This document shows, piece after piece, positions 27,501 through 34,823 of a stretch of DNA of 64,000 bases (positions are counted from its first letter, which is position 1; each line of letters starts with the position of its first letter). The DNA lies in contig JALHOE010000003.1 in assembly GCA_022843175.1 (NCBI GenBank), positions 1 to 64,000 of the forward strand. Direction: 5' to 3'. Source of the DNA: Deltaproteobacteria bacterium. GTDB lineage: Bacteria > Myxococcota_A > Polyangia > Polyangiales > JADJMO01. A program made the position numbers and the translations under genes. A model generated the notes under the pieces. It saw nothing but the letters and a program-made list of their open reading frames with translations, ran no database searches and was not told the DNA's origin.

Positions 27501-28637
27501 CTATGGTGCGACGACGGGAAGCCGGACAGTGAACGTGCTCCCGGCGTCGAGTCGGCTCTCGACCCCGATGCTCCCGTCGTGATCCCGGATGATGCCGTAG
27601 CTCACCGACAGGCCGAGCCCGGTCCCGCGACCGACGTCCTTGGTGGTGAAGAAGGGATCGAACACGCGGTCGAGGTCGTTCGGGGCGATGCCCGAGCCCT
27701 CGTCGATGATGGCGAGGCTCGCCACGAATCGTGAGCGTCCGAAGGGATCGCTCTCCGCGCGGCTGCCGTATCGGAGCCGCACTTCTCCGCCGTTGGGCAT
27801 CGACTGAATCGCGTTCATCACCAGGTTGTTGAGGACCTGTTCGAGCTCCTGGCGGTTGCCGAGGACACTGATGGTCGGGCCCGGCTCGACGCGGATCTCG
27901 ATGCCCTGCTTGCGCGCCAAGGGAGTCAGCAGCGCCGCCACGTCCGAAGCGAGCCGTCCGAGGTCGAGGGGCATCGCCGCGGTGCCTCCCTTTCGACTGA
28001 AGTCGAGTAGCTGACGGATGATCCCGGCCATTCGCTCGGTCTGCTTGCGAATGATGCCCGAGAGGCGCCGGATCTCACCGGAGCCGGTGGGATCTTCCTC
28101 AATCAGCTCGGCGCTGCCGAGGATGACGTTCAACGGAGTTCCGAGCTCGTGAGCGACGCCCGCCGCGAGCTTGCCGACGGCGTTGAGTCGGTCGGCGTGA
28201 CGAAGTTGCTCGACGGCGATCCGCCGTTCGTCGATCTCACGGCTGATGAACTGGCGGAGGCGAGATAGGAGCAGGATGACGAGCACGAACGCCGCCAGCG
28301 TAGAACCGTGATTCCACACCAGGGTGACCGGCCGCAGCGGCCACCCGTGGTGCAGTCGGGTATGGGCCTCCGTGAGCGCTGCAAGCGAGGCGCAGAGCGC
28401 TGCCACCAAGAGGGCGAACAGACGGCCCCGATACCAGGTAGCGATGGCGATTGGGAGGAGGTAGAGCAGCGTGAACGCGAACTCGACACCGGTGACGAAG
28501 TCGCCGAGGCCGAGGAGCAGAGCGAGGAGGAGCGCGATCGGGATCGAGCTCTTGGGCCCGAGCACCGACATGACCGGCCCGGTCACGCGCGCGATCCCCC
28601 TCGGTACCTCTCGACCCGCGACCCGAGCGGACTCCAT
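27501..28637 (-). CDS. Membrane sensor histidine kinase
   Basis: A 378-residue kinase. The ATG at 28637 has a GGAGG ribosome site 4 bases upstream. An alternative ATG at 28676 overlaps the DUF2127 stop (TGATG). Three or four membrane helices (about 32-48, 54-68, 72-88, 112-127) form a sensor without a clear extracellular domain. The HisKA motif is GVAHELGTPLN with His at 163. The ATPase has N box NNLVMNAIQSMPNGG, IDEGSGI and GTGLGLSVSYGII. It is the third gene of a minus-strand operon behind the GGDEF-like and DUF2127 genes, and is the best candidate kinase for the nearby NtrC-type activator and lone receivers. Confidence 0.9.
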   Translation of the reverse strand: MESARVAGREVPRGIARVTGPVMSVLGPKSSIPIALLLALLLGLGDFVTGVEFAFTLLYLLPIAIATWYRGRLFALLVAALCASLAALTEAHTRLHHGWPLRPVTLVWNHGSTLAAFVLVILLLSRLRQFISREIDERRIAVEQLRHADRLNAVGKLAAGVAHELGTPLNVILGSAELIEEDPTGSGEIRRLSGIIRKQTERMAGIIRQLLDFSRKGGTAAMPLDLGRLASDVAALLTPLARKQGIEIRVEPGPTISVLGNRQELEQVLNNLVMNAIQSMPNGGEVRLRYGSRAESDPFGRSRFVASLAIIDEGSGIAPNDLDRVFDPFFTTKDVGRGTGLGLSVSYGIIRDHDGSIGVESRLDAGSTFTVRLPVVAP

Positions 28638-28675
28638 AGGACCTCCCGAGTGACGCTGGCGTGTCCCCCGAGCCA

Positions 28676-29170
28676 TCAGTTTCGCATGCTCCGCTCTCGT
28701 TGCGCATATCGAAGGAGGTAGACCGCGACGATCGTATTGAGCGCGAGGATCGCCATGCGGCCGGCGCCGCCGCCGTGGGCCGCGATGCCGGCGGCCTCGA
28801 TGGGGAGCAGAGACGCCGTCAGTCCTGCGACCAACCAGGGGCCCCACGTCAGGCCTCGTCGGAGAGCCCACCCCTCCGCGAGCCCGAGAACGCCATCGAA
28901 CGCCAGCGCCACCGTGAGGATCCACAAGTGTCGCGTTGTGCTCGCCGCGATGAGGCGTCCGATGAGCCAAAGGCTCCACGCGTTAGCCACGTGATGACGA
29001 AGCGCCTCCTCGTGCGCGGTGAGCATCGCCTCGGTGCGGCTCAGGAGAAGACCAGCGGCAACTCCGGCGACCATGAGCTGGATACTGCCCTTCACGAACT
29101 TGTAGGCGATGAGCATCCGTAGCGCGCGCGGCCGCCGCGGCGGCCCGGGTTCAGTGTTGGGGATCGGCAA
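28676..29170 (-). CDS. DUF2127 membrane protein
   Basis: A 164-residue protein with about four membrane helices. It begins with MPIPNTEPGPPRRPRALRML and carries the DUF2127 features (YKFVKGSIQLMVAGVAAGLL, a long loop with HEEALRHHVANAWS, EGWALRRGLTWGPWLVA). The family is uncharacterised. Its start lies within the GGDEF-like gene (20-base overlap), and its stop overlaps a possible kinase start, so the three genes form one tight operon. Confidence 0.83.
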   Translation of the reverse strand: MPIPNTEPGPPRRPRALRMLIAYKFVKGSIQLMVAGVAAGLLLSRTEAMLTAHEEALRHHVANAWSLWLIGRLIAASTTRHLWILTVALAFDGVLGLAEGWALRRGLTWGPWLVAGLTASLLPIEAAGIAAHGGGAGRMAILALNTIVAVYLLRYAQRERSMRN

Positions 29171-30077
29171 GGTCGCACGTTAGCGATGCCGCGAGGACAT
29201 CTGCGCGGAATCGACGCATGTCTCGCTCCGCCTCGGCGAAGAGCTGGTCGACGGTGCGTGTGTGTTCGGACGCACGGGCGATGCCGGCGCTCAATCGTAA
29301 GGTCTCGGTGGGAAGGGCGATGGCTCGACCAACCCGTGCGCGCACGCGACGGAGCAGCGGCTCTACCTCTGACACAGGACCGTTGATCGCCGCGACGAAC
29401 ACGTCGAGGCCGCAGCGCGCGATGTGGTCGTCGGCGGAGAGCTCCTCGGCAACAGAACGAGCGAGCGCTTGCATCACCTCGTCGACGGCCGAGTGATGGT
29501 AGCGATTTTCGAGGGCGGCGAGGTCGTCGACGTGCACGTATAGCAGCGTGTGGGTTTGCTTCGATCTGCGTAGCCGCGGCAGCTGCTCCTCCAAGTACGC
29601 ACGCAGCGCCCGCTCGTTCCAAACTCCAGAGCCGGAATCGAGCGCTGAGAGCGCGCGCGCACGACCAACCAACGCATGGGCATGCGCGGCCACGCCTCCG
29701 ACCGCGAGCAGGAGGCCACCCTCGAGCAGGAGATTCCAACTCGTGAGGAAGGGGTGCTGCCAGCAGCTTGCGGGAAGGAGCAGGCCTCGCAGCGCCAGGC
29801 TCGCCGTGGCGACGGTCCCCGCGGCGCGCTTGCCGAACCGCCAACCCGCTGCCGCGACGGGGATAGCGTAGAGGATCCAGAGCGAGAGCTCGTCGCTGGT
29901 GACGGCATCGAGGACCGACACCGACGAGGCAGAGAGGGCCACCACGAACACGACGAGGATCGGATGGTACTCGTGGAGCCAACGTTCGATGCGCCCTTCG
30001 GTGCGCGGTTCGATGTTCGCTGACTTGGGCGGCCAAACGTACGGCGGGGGCTGAGTCGCATGGACCATCGTCATCAT
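29151..30077 (-). CDS. Membrane protein with degenerate GGDEF domain
   Basis: About 308 residues from the ATG at 30077 (also 30074, 30068). Four or five membrane helices in the N-terminal half are followed by a GGDEF-fold domain: GVWNERALRAYLEEQL, then YVHVDDLAALENRYHHSAVD, with the active-site loop reading RCGLDVFVA where an active cyclase has R-x-GGDEF-x. The second Gly and the Glu are lost, so it should not make c-di-GMP and may instead bind GTP or a partner. First gene of the operon with DUF2127 and the kinase, directly downstream of a sigma-54-like site. Confidence 0.78.
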   Translation of the reverse strand: MMTMVHATQPPPYVWPPKSANIEPRTEGRIERWLHEYHPILVVFVVALSASSVSVLDAVTSDELSLWILYAIPVAAAGWRFGKRAAGTVATASLALRGLLLPASCWQHPFLTSWNLLLEGGLLLAVGGVAAHAHALVGRARALSALDSGSGVWNERALRAYLEEQLPRLRRSKQTHTLLYVHVDDLAALENRYHHSAVDEVMQALARSVAEELSADDHIARCGLDVFVAAINGPVSEVEPLLRRVRARVGRAIALPTETLRLSAGIARASEHTRTVDQLFAEAERDMRRFRADVLAASLTCDLADPQH

Positions 30078-30087
30078 GGCGACCCTG

Positions 30088-30104
30088 GTGCAGCGCCCGT
30101 ACCA
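30088..30104 (-). promoter_or_regulatory. Sigma-54-like promoter
   Basis: Read on the minus strand: TGGTACGGGCGCTGCAC. GG and GC are 10 bases apart, and 10 of the 11 specified positions of TGGYACG-N4-TTGCW fit. The predicted start near 30078 is immediately before the first ATG codons of the GGDEF-like gene, which would leave a very short leader. Confidence 0.5.
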
Positions 30105-30176
30105 CAACACACTGCCGGGACGTTTGTCCCCGGGTTCCCGGCGCGCGGCGGTTCGCGCGCGCGTGCCGAGAGCTCA

Positions 30177-30192
30177 CGGCACGCGTGGTGCA
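30177..30192 (+). promoter_or_regulatory. Sigma-54-like promoter
   Basis: CGGCACGCGTGGTGCA has GG (30178-30179) and GC (30190-30191) 10 bases apart and fits TGGCACG-N4-TTGCW at all but two positions. The predicted transcript starts near 30203 and carries a GGAGG ribosome site (30219-30223) 8 bases before the receiver gene's ATG. It is back to back with the site at 30088-30104. Confidence 0.5.
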
Positions 30193-30231
30193 GTCGGAGG
30201 TGATCGCGAAGCCTGACTGGAGGCGCACATC

Positions 30232-30723
30232 ATGGAAAACCGAAACTCACTGACATTCGAGGACGAAGACACCAATCCGGGTCTTGAAACGCGGCGCGGC
30301 GCGCGGATCATCGTCGCGGACGATGATCCGGAGATGCGTCACCTGATGGCGCTAAGACTCGCCGATCGCGGCTACGAGGTGTGCGAGAGCTCGTCGGGTA
30401 CCGAGCTCCTGCGAATGCTCGAACGGATCACGTGCGAGGCGTGGCCGCTCGCGGGCGTCGATCTGATCGTGCTCGACCAGCGGATGCCGGGGCTCCCGGG
30501 AGTGGATGCGATGCAGAAGCTTCGTACGGCGCACTGGACGATCCCTGCCATCCTGGTCACTGCGTTTCCCGATCAGGAGGTGCGCCGCCGAGCCGCGTCG
30601 CTCGGCATGTGGGTCCTCGCGAAGCCGTTCTCGCTCGACGAGCTGACCGACGCCACACGATGCATGCTGCTGAGCAAGCACGATGATCCCTCGCATCACG
30701 CGTATCGAGTGCCACGACCATAA
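30232..30723 (+). CDS. Stand-alone receiver-domain response regulator
   Basis: A 163-residue protein with an acidic leader of about 20 residues, then a receiver with the acidic triplet in IIVADDDPEMRHLM, phosphoacceptor D82 (LIVLDQRMPGLPG), T in LVTAFPDQEV and K in VLAKPFS. There is no output domain. It is similar in layout and motif wording to the receiver at 24203-24643, including an insert with a short hydrophobic stretch before the phospho-Asp. It is divergent from the GGDEF-like operon. Confidence 0.87.
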   Translation: MENRNSLTFEDEDTNPGLETRRGARIIVADDDPEMRHLMALRLADRGYEVCESSSGTELLRMLERITCEAWPLAGVDLIVLDQRMPGLPGVDAMQKLRTAHWTIPAILVTAFPDQEVRRRAASLGMWVLAKPFSLDELTDATRCMLLSKHDDPSHHAYRVPRP

Positions 30724-30968
30724 TGGGCGACACCCGCGCGGCCGCGCCGGTTCTTGGCGGCAGAGGTGCGCGGTGACTCCCTTGGCTCGTTGGACCGGCC
30801 CTCTGCTCCCCGGGGAATTTCGCCCATCCGGGGGAGGACCGCCCGGGCAAAGCGAAAACCCGCACCGCTGTGAGAGCTCCCGAGCCGCTGCCGCGCGCAA
30901 ACGACGCTCCCGAAAAATTCGTGTCCGTCCCACGGCGGATGGACCGCTGCTTGCCCTCCCAAACCGTC

Positions 30969-32069
30969 ATGGCGAACGAACGCCTCCGCCCGAGCGAGCT
31001 GTCGGATGCGTGGGCTGTGCTCTCCGATCCGGAGCGATCGGAGGGCCTCGGCCTCCTCGGGACCAAAGCGTGCGACTTCTTCCTCGCCCTCTCGCAGCAC
31101 GATCAGGCCTCCTTGATTCGACGCGCGGAAGACACGGAGCGCCGCCTTTGGATGCGCGTCCTTCCGCCTGAGGCAGCCGCGAACCTGTTGCAGGCCGTGC
31201 CCCCGCATGAGCGCACCGAGCTGCTGAAGCTCTTGGATGAGAGCAGTCAACATGAGGTGACCGCGCTCCTCGCCTACGACGAGGATGTCGCCGGCGGTCT
31301 CATGAGCCCCCGCTTTGCGCGGCTGCGGCCGTCGATGTCAGTCGACGAGGCGGTGCGTTACCTCCGGCGCCAAGCGCATGCACGCCTCGCGACGATCTAC
31401 TACGGATACGTGCTGGACCCCGACCAGCAGCTCGTGGGTGTCGTCTCGTTCCGCGATTTGTTCGTCGCGAGCGAGGACGCGCGCATCGCGGACGTGATGC
31501 GACGGCCGGTCATCACCGTTCGCGATGATCTCGACCAGGAGGCGGTCGCTCGAGTCATCGCGGAACACGGTCTTCACGCTGTGCCGGTGCTCGACGCCGA
31601 CGGGCGCATGCGCGGCGTCATCACCATCGATGATCTTGTCGACGTCGTGCAGCGCGAGGCGACGGAGGACATGCACAAGGTCGGCGGTATGGAGGCTCTC
31701 GATTCGCCGTACCTCGCCACGACGCCGCTGGCGATGGTGAAGCAGCGCGCCGGCTGGCTCGCCGCCCTCTTCCTCGGCGAGATGTTGACCGCGAGCGCGA
31801 TGTCGCATTTCGAGGCCGAGATCGCGCGCGCCGTCGTGCTCGCGCTCTTTGTGCCGCTGATCATCTCGAGCGGCGGCAACTCGGGGTCGCAAGCCACCAC
31901 GCTCGTCATTCGGGCGCTGGCGCTCGGCGAGTTGAAGCAGCAGGACTGGAGGCTCATCCTGCGCCGTGAGCTCATCGCCGGTGGCGCGCTCGGCGTGATC
32001 CTCGGCTCGATAGGCCTCGTCCGTAAGGGAAGGAGTCACCTCCGGCAAGGTGCCCATCGCGCCGTGTAG
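30969..32069 (+). pseudogene. MgtE-type Mg2+ channel, C-terminally truncated
   Basis: From the ATG at 30969 (GTG 30870 is possible) come 366 residues: an N domain (LSDAWAVLSDPERSEGLGLL, MRVLPPEAAANLLQAV), two CBS domains (YLRRQAHARLATIYYGYVLD; ITVRDDLDQEAVARVIAEHG) and a plug helix with the first membrane helices (FVPLIISSGGNSGSQATTLV). The pore signature is intact, but the protein ends at about helix 3 (RELIAGGALGVILGSIG, then an Arg-rich tail). Intact MgtE is about 450 residues with five helices; the missing part was not found in the next 200 bases. Probably non-functional as a channel. Confidence 0.72.
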
Positions 32070-32267
32070 GAGCGGGCCCGTCCGATGGACCGTGCGTGCT
32101 GCGTTGGCGATCGGATCGCTCGGGTTTCTCTCGCTGTGCACGAGCCTGTACTGGCTCTACCACGGTGCGAAGGTCTCACAGCTCTGGAGGCTGATACAGG
32201 CAGGACTCCTCGGCGGAGCCCGCGTTCCTCGCCTCGCTGGTCCACAGCTCTCACTGACGCGCGTCGG

Positions 32268-32813
32268 CTATAGCTGTTCGTCGGGTGTCGGCGCGCAATC
32301 GCAGTCGAGACACTGCCGCGCGCTCTCCGTGCCACAAACGCGCGCCAGCTCGGCTCGTAGCGCCTTGCGAGCGCGATGTAGCCGCACCGTCGCGTTGTTC
32401 ACCGTGATGCCAAGAGAGGCTGCCACGTCCGGCAGCGGCTCCTCGAGCACGTCGAGCCGGCGGAGAACGTCGGCGTACTCCGCACGGACCGACTGCAGCA
32501 GCCCGAGGCTGCACGCGCACGTCGCCAGCTCCTCCTCCCCGGCCTCGCTCACCTCAGCCGCCAGCAACTGAGTCGCGTCGCGTTCGCGATCACGAGCCGT
32601 CCATCGATTGACGATTTCACGGCGAAGGATTCGGTAGAACCAGGGGACCGCGCGTTCCCGGTCGCGAAGCTGCTCGGCGTGCTCGCCCGCGCGAAGGATT
32701 GCCTGCTGGAACGCGTCGTCGGCGTCCGCTGGCGATCCCAAGCGCGCGCGCAGGAACGACAGGAAGCGGGGGCGCCGCTTGTGAAGCTCGCTGAGTAGAG
32801 CGTCTCGGTCCAT
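32268..32813 (-). CDS. ECF sigma factor with C-terminal Cys cluster (CorE-like)
   Basis: A 181-residue ECF sigma factor. Region 2 (about 10-78) contains LGSPADADDAFQQAILRAG and PWFYRILRREIVNRW. Region 4 (about 112-160) has RRLDVLEEPLPDVAASLGIT and RLHRARKALRAEL. A C-terminal extension follows with CGTESARQCLDCDC, that is C-x7-C-x2-C-x-C. In CorE-type (ECF44) sigma factors such a Cys-rich tail senses copper or another metal directly and replaces an anti-sigma factor; the match here is by pattern, not by alignment. It lies 11 bases downstream of the metallothionein-like frame and is likely co-transcribed with it from the promoter at 33016-33041. Confidence 0.85.
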   Translation of the reverse strand: MDRDALLSELHKRRPRFLSFLRARLGSPADADDAFQQAILRAGEHAEQLRDRERAVPWFYRILRREIVNRWTARDRERDATQLLAAEVSEAGEEELATCACSLGLLQSVRAEYADVLRRLDVLEEPLPDVAASLGITVNNATVRLHRARKALRAELARVCGTESARQCLDCDCAPTPDEQL

Positions 32814-32824
32814 GGTCTAGCTAG

Positions 32825-32972
32825 CTAGCGCTTCTTGGCGCAGCGGCACTTCGCAGCGCAGTCGCAGTCGGGGCCGCATTTTGCACGCCGGACCACAGCA
32901 GCAGTCCGTGCTCCTCGGGTCGCACGACTCGCAGCCCTTGCACGCACAAGCCGTCTCGGTGCACTTCGTCAT
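32825..32972 (-). pseudogene. Metallothionein-like Cys-rich peptide, +1 frameshift
   Basis: The minus-strand ATG at 32972 reads MTKCTETACACKGCESCDPR and then STDCCCGPACK. In the raw sequence the frame becomes Arg-rich and ends at 32817. Removing one A from the run of four at 32879-32882 gives CGPDCDCAAKCRCAKKR and a stop at 32825, so a 48-residue protein with 14 cysteines in CxC, CCC and CxxC patterns. Such density is metallothionein-like and would bind soft metal ions in the cytoplasm. It is the first gene in front of the ECF sigma factor. Whether the extra A is real or a sequencing error is open. Confidence 0.65.
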
Positions 32973-33015
32973 TTCATGCTCCTGGTTGTGTCCCGAAATC
33001 GGGATCACAGGTGCT

Positions 33016-33041
33016 GACACCGGGCCCGCCGGATTCTTACA
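33016..33041 (-). promoter_or_regulatory. ECF-type promoter, metallothionein/sigma operon
   Basis: On the minus strand TGTAAG (33041-33036), 16 bases, TGTC (33019-33016), then AGCACC. The same spacing and wording occur in 33063-33088 and 40058-40083. The ATG of the Cys-rich peptide is about 45 bases downstream. Probably recognised by the ECF sigma factor encoded in the same operon (inference). Confidence 0.62.
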
Positions 33042-33062
33042 CTCTTCTTTTCGACGCGCCGC

Positions 33063-33088
33063 TGTAAGGGTCGGACCGGGTTGCCGTC
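33063..33088 (+). promoter_or_regulatory. ECF-type promoter, RND/CDF operon
   Basis: TGTAAG (33063-33068), 16 bases, CGTC (33085-33088), then AGCACC. It is the mirror image of 33016-33041, with 21 bases between the two -35 boxes. It would drive the Cys-bearing small protein, the RND operon and the CDF transporter. Confidence 0.65.
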
Positions 33089-33184
33089 AGCACCGGCAGA
33101 CCCATGAAACCAGCCGTCGCCGCCCGCATCCCCTACGGCTCTCTGAGTTGCGGCATGATCGGTAAACGCCTACAACTAAGCGAG

Positions 33185-33565
33185 ATGCGCCGCGACCGGG
33201 TCAGGAAGACTCGCCGTCTGCAACGAGCGTTCGCAATCATGTTGCGCGTGCTTGTGGCGCTGCTCGCGCTCCAGCTATCCGGGCTACCGCACGCCATCGA
33301 CGATCTCGCCGACGCTGTCGTCGCCGAAGCCGGCATCTCTCATCACGCCGGCTGCAACGAGGGCGACACCAACGACGCCGACTGTCCGCCGGGCTGCCCG
33401 AGCTGCCACTGCGTGCACCCGAACGTGTTGCCGCCGGCGCACACCGCCGATCTGTTCGGCTGGCACGTCGCGGGTGCTGAGCTCGCCGAGCTCCTCTACG
33501 ACCAGAACCAGCCGCTGCAGCCGCTCCTGCCGCACGTGTTTCGTCCTCCTCGCGCCGCCGCCTGA
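33185..33565 (+). CDS. Small secreted protein of metal efflux locus
   Basis: A 126-residue protein from the ATG at 33185 (ATG 33104 and 33239 are alternatives). The N-terminus is basic, then hydrophobic (IMLRVLVALLALQLSGLPHA), which fits a signal peptide. The mature part contains HHAGCNEGDTNDADC, then PPGCPSCHCVHPN, a His/Cys cluster suited to metal binding. Small proteins of this shape often precede CzcCBA-type operons in proteobacteria; their role is thought to be periplasmic metal handling but is not proven. First gene after the promoter at 33063. Confidence 0.7.
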   Translation: MRRDRVRKTRRLQRAFAIMLRVLVALLALQLSGLPHAIDDLADAVVAEAGISHHAGCNEGDTNDADCPPGCPSCHCVHPNVLPPAHTADLFGWHVAGAELAELLYDQNQPLQPLLPHVFRPPRAAA

Positions 33566-33626
33566 CTCGCGGGCGATTGAAGACACCGAAACAACTCGGC
33601 ACGCCGAGTCACGCGGGAGCACCGCT

Positions 33627-34823
33627 GTGCGACAACTATTTATATGGGCGATCGCCTTCATGGCGTTCGCTCCCCCGGCTCTTGCCACTGGGTGTGGCAA
33701 GCCGAAGCCCGACCAGAAGGCTGAGGCCAAACCGGCCGCTTCGACTCACAAGGATGAGCCCGCGCACGCGGAGCTCGCGAAGCGCGTGCGGCTTACGCCG
33801 CAGCTGATCGCAGACGCGAAGATCAAGACAGTCAAGGTCACGCGCGAGACGCTGATCACGAGCCTCTCTCTTCCCGGCGAGCTCTCGATCGACCCCGATC
33901 ACGCCGCCGAGATCTCGTCGCCGCTACCCGGTCGGGTGCAAGAGGTGACCTTCAAGGAGGGCAGCGTCGTGAAGAAGAACGACGTCCTCGCGCGGGTCGC
34001 GGTGACCGAGATCGGGAAGCTCCGCGCAGTCCAGTCCTCGGCGCTCGCTCACGCCAAGGCGGCGCGGGCCGAAGCGGATCGCCTCGCCCCCCTCGTGGCG
34101 AGCGGCGTGCGCGCGCAGCAGGAGCTCCTGAACGCGGAGGCACAGGCAAAGAGCAACGAGGCAGAGGCCAGCGGGATCGCGGCGCAGCTCGCGGCGATGA
34201 GCACTGCCGGCTCCACCCTCGGGGGCTCGAGCCAGATCGTCCTCCGCGCGCCGATGGATGGCGTCATTCTGACGCGTGACGCGGTCGTTGGCGGGGCGGT
34301 AACGAGCGAGCGTCCGCTGGCGAAGATGGCCGACCTCTCCGAAGCCTGGTTCCTCGCGCGGGTGTTCGAGAAGGATCTCGGCAAGCTGCGAGTCGGTGCC
34401 AAGGCGGACGTCACGCTGAATGCCTACCCAGCGGAGTCGTTCGCCGGAACGGTCGACTATCTCTCGCGCCAGATCGATCCGGTCGCGCGCACGGTCACCG
34501 CGCGGATTCGCGTCGCCAACCGCGATGACCTGCTGCGGATCGGCTTGTTCGGGACGGCGCGAATCGCGACCGGCGACGCTACGCCGCGTCCTGCGGTATT
34601 GGTCATACCCCGGTCGGCGATCATCGAGATCGCGGGCAAGCACGTGGCCTTCGTCCGCCACCCCGACGACGACTTCGAGCTCCACGAGCTTGTGCTCGGC
34701 GAGACCTCGGTAGGCAAAGTGGAAGTCGTCTCGGGTCTGCGCGAGGGCGAAGAGGTCGTGTCCGAGGGCGCGTTCACGCTCAAGAGCATGGTCCTCAAGA
34801 GCACCCTGGCCGAGGAGGACTGA
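33627..34823 (+). CDS. czcB: RND efflux periplasmic adaptor (CzcB/CusB-like)
   Basis: A 398-residue adaptor. The GTG at 33627, with GGGAG upstream, begins VRQLFIWAIAFMAFAPPALA and a lipoprotein-like GCGKPKPDQ. It carries the lipoyl half (SLPGELSIDPDHAAEISSPL), a helical hairpin (about 135-190), the second half (IVLRAPMDGVILTRDAVVGG), a barrel (LRVGAKADVTLNAYPAESFA) and the membrane-proximal domain. Closest in wording to CzcB/CusB adaptors of heavy-metal pumps. Its stop is directly followed by the pump ATG. Confidence 0.92.
   Translation: MRQLFIWAIAFMAFAPPALATGCGKPKPDQKAEAKPAASTHKDEPAHAELAKRVRLTPQLIADAKIKTVKVTRETLITSLSLPGELSIDPDHAAEISSPLPGRVQEVTFKEGSVVKKNDVLARVAVTEIGKLRAVQSSALAHAKAARAEADRLAPLVASGVRAQQELLNAEAQAKSNEAEASGIAAQLAAMSTAGSTLGGSSQIVLRAPMDGVILTRDAVVGGAVTSERPLAKMADLSEAWFLARVFEKDLGKLRVGAKADVTLNAYPAESFAGTVDYLSRQIDPVARTVTARIRVANRDDLLRIGLFGTARIATGDATPRPAVLVIPRSAIIEIAGKHVAFVRHPDDDFELHELVLGETSVGKVEVVSGLREGEEVVSEGAFTLKSMVLKSTLAEED

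Noticed and set aside
30724-30968. Possible riboswitch in the MgtE leader (hairpin with CGGG and CCCG around CAAAGCGAAAA)
   Set aside because: It does not fit the M-box, c-di-GMP or manganese consensus; a weak sigma-54-like match at 30756-30769 was also left out.
32070-32267. Hydrophobic frame after MgtE (LAIGSLGFLSLCTSLYWLYH)
   Set aside because: It has no clear start and runs into the complement of the sigma factor gene; it does not resemble the missing MgtE helices.
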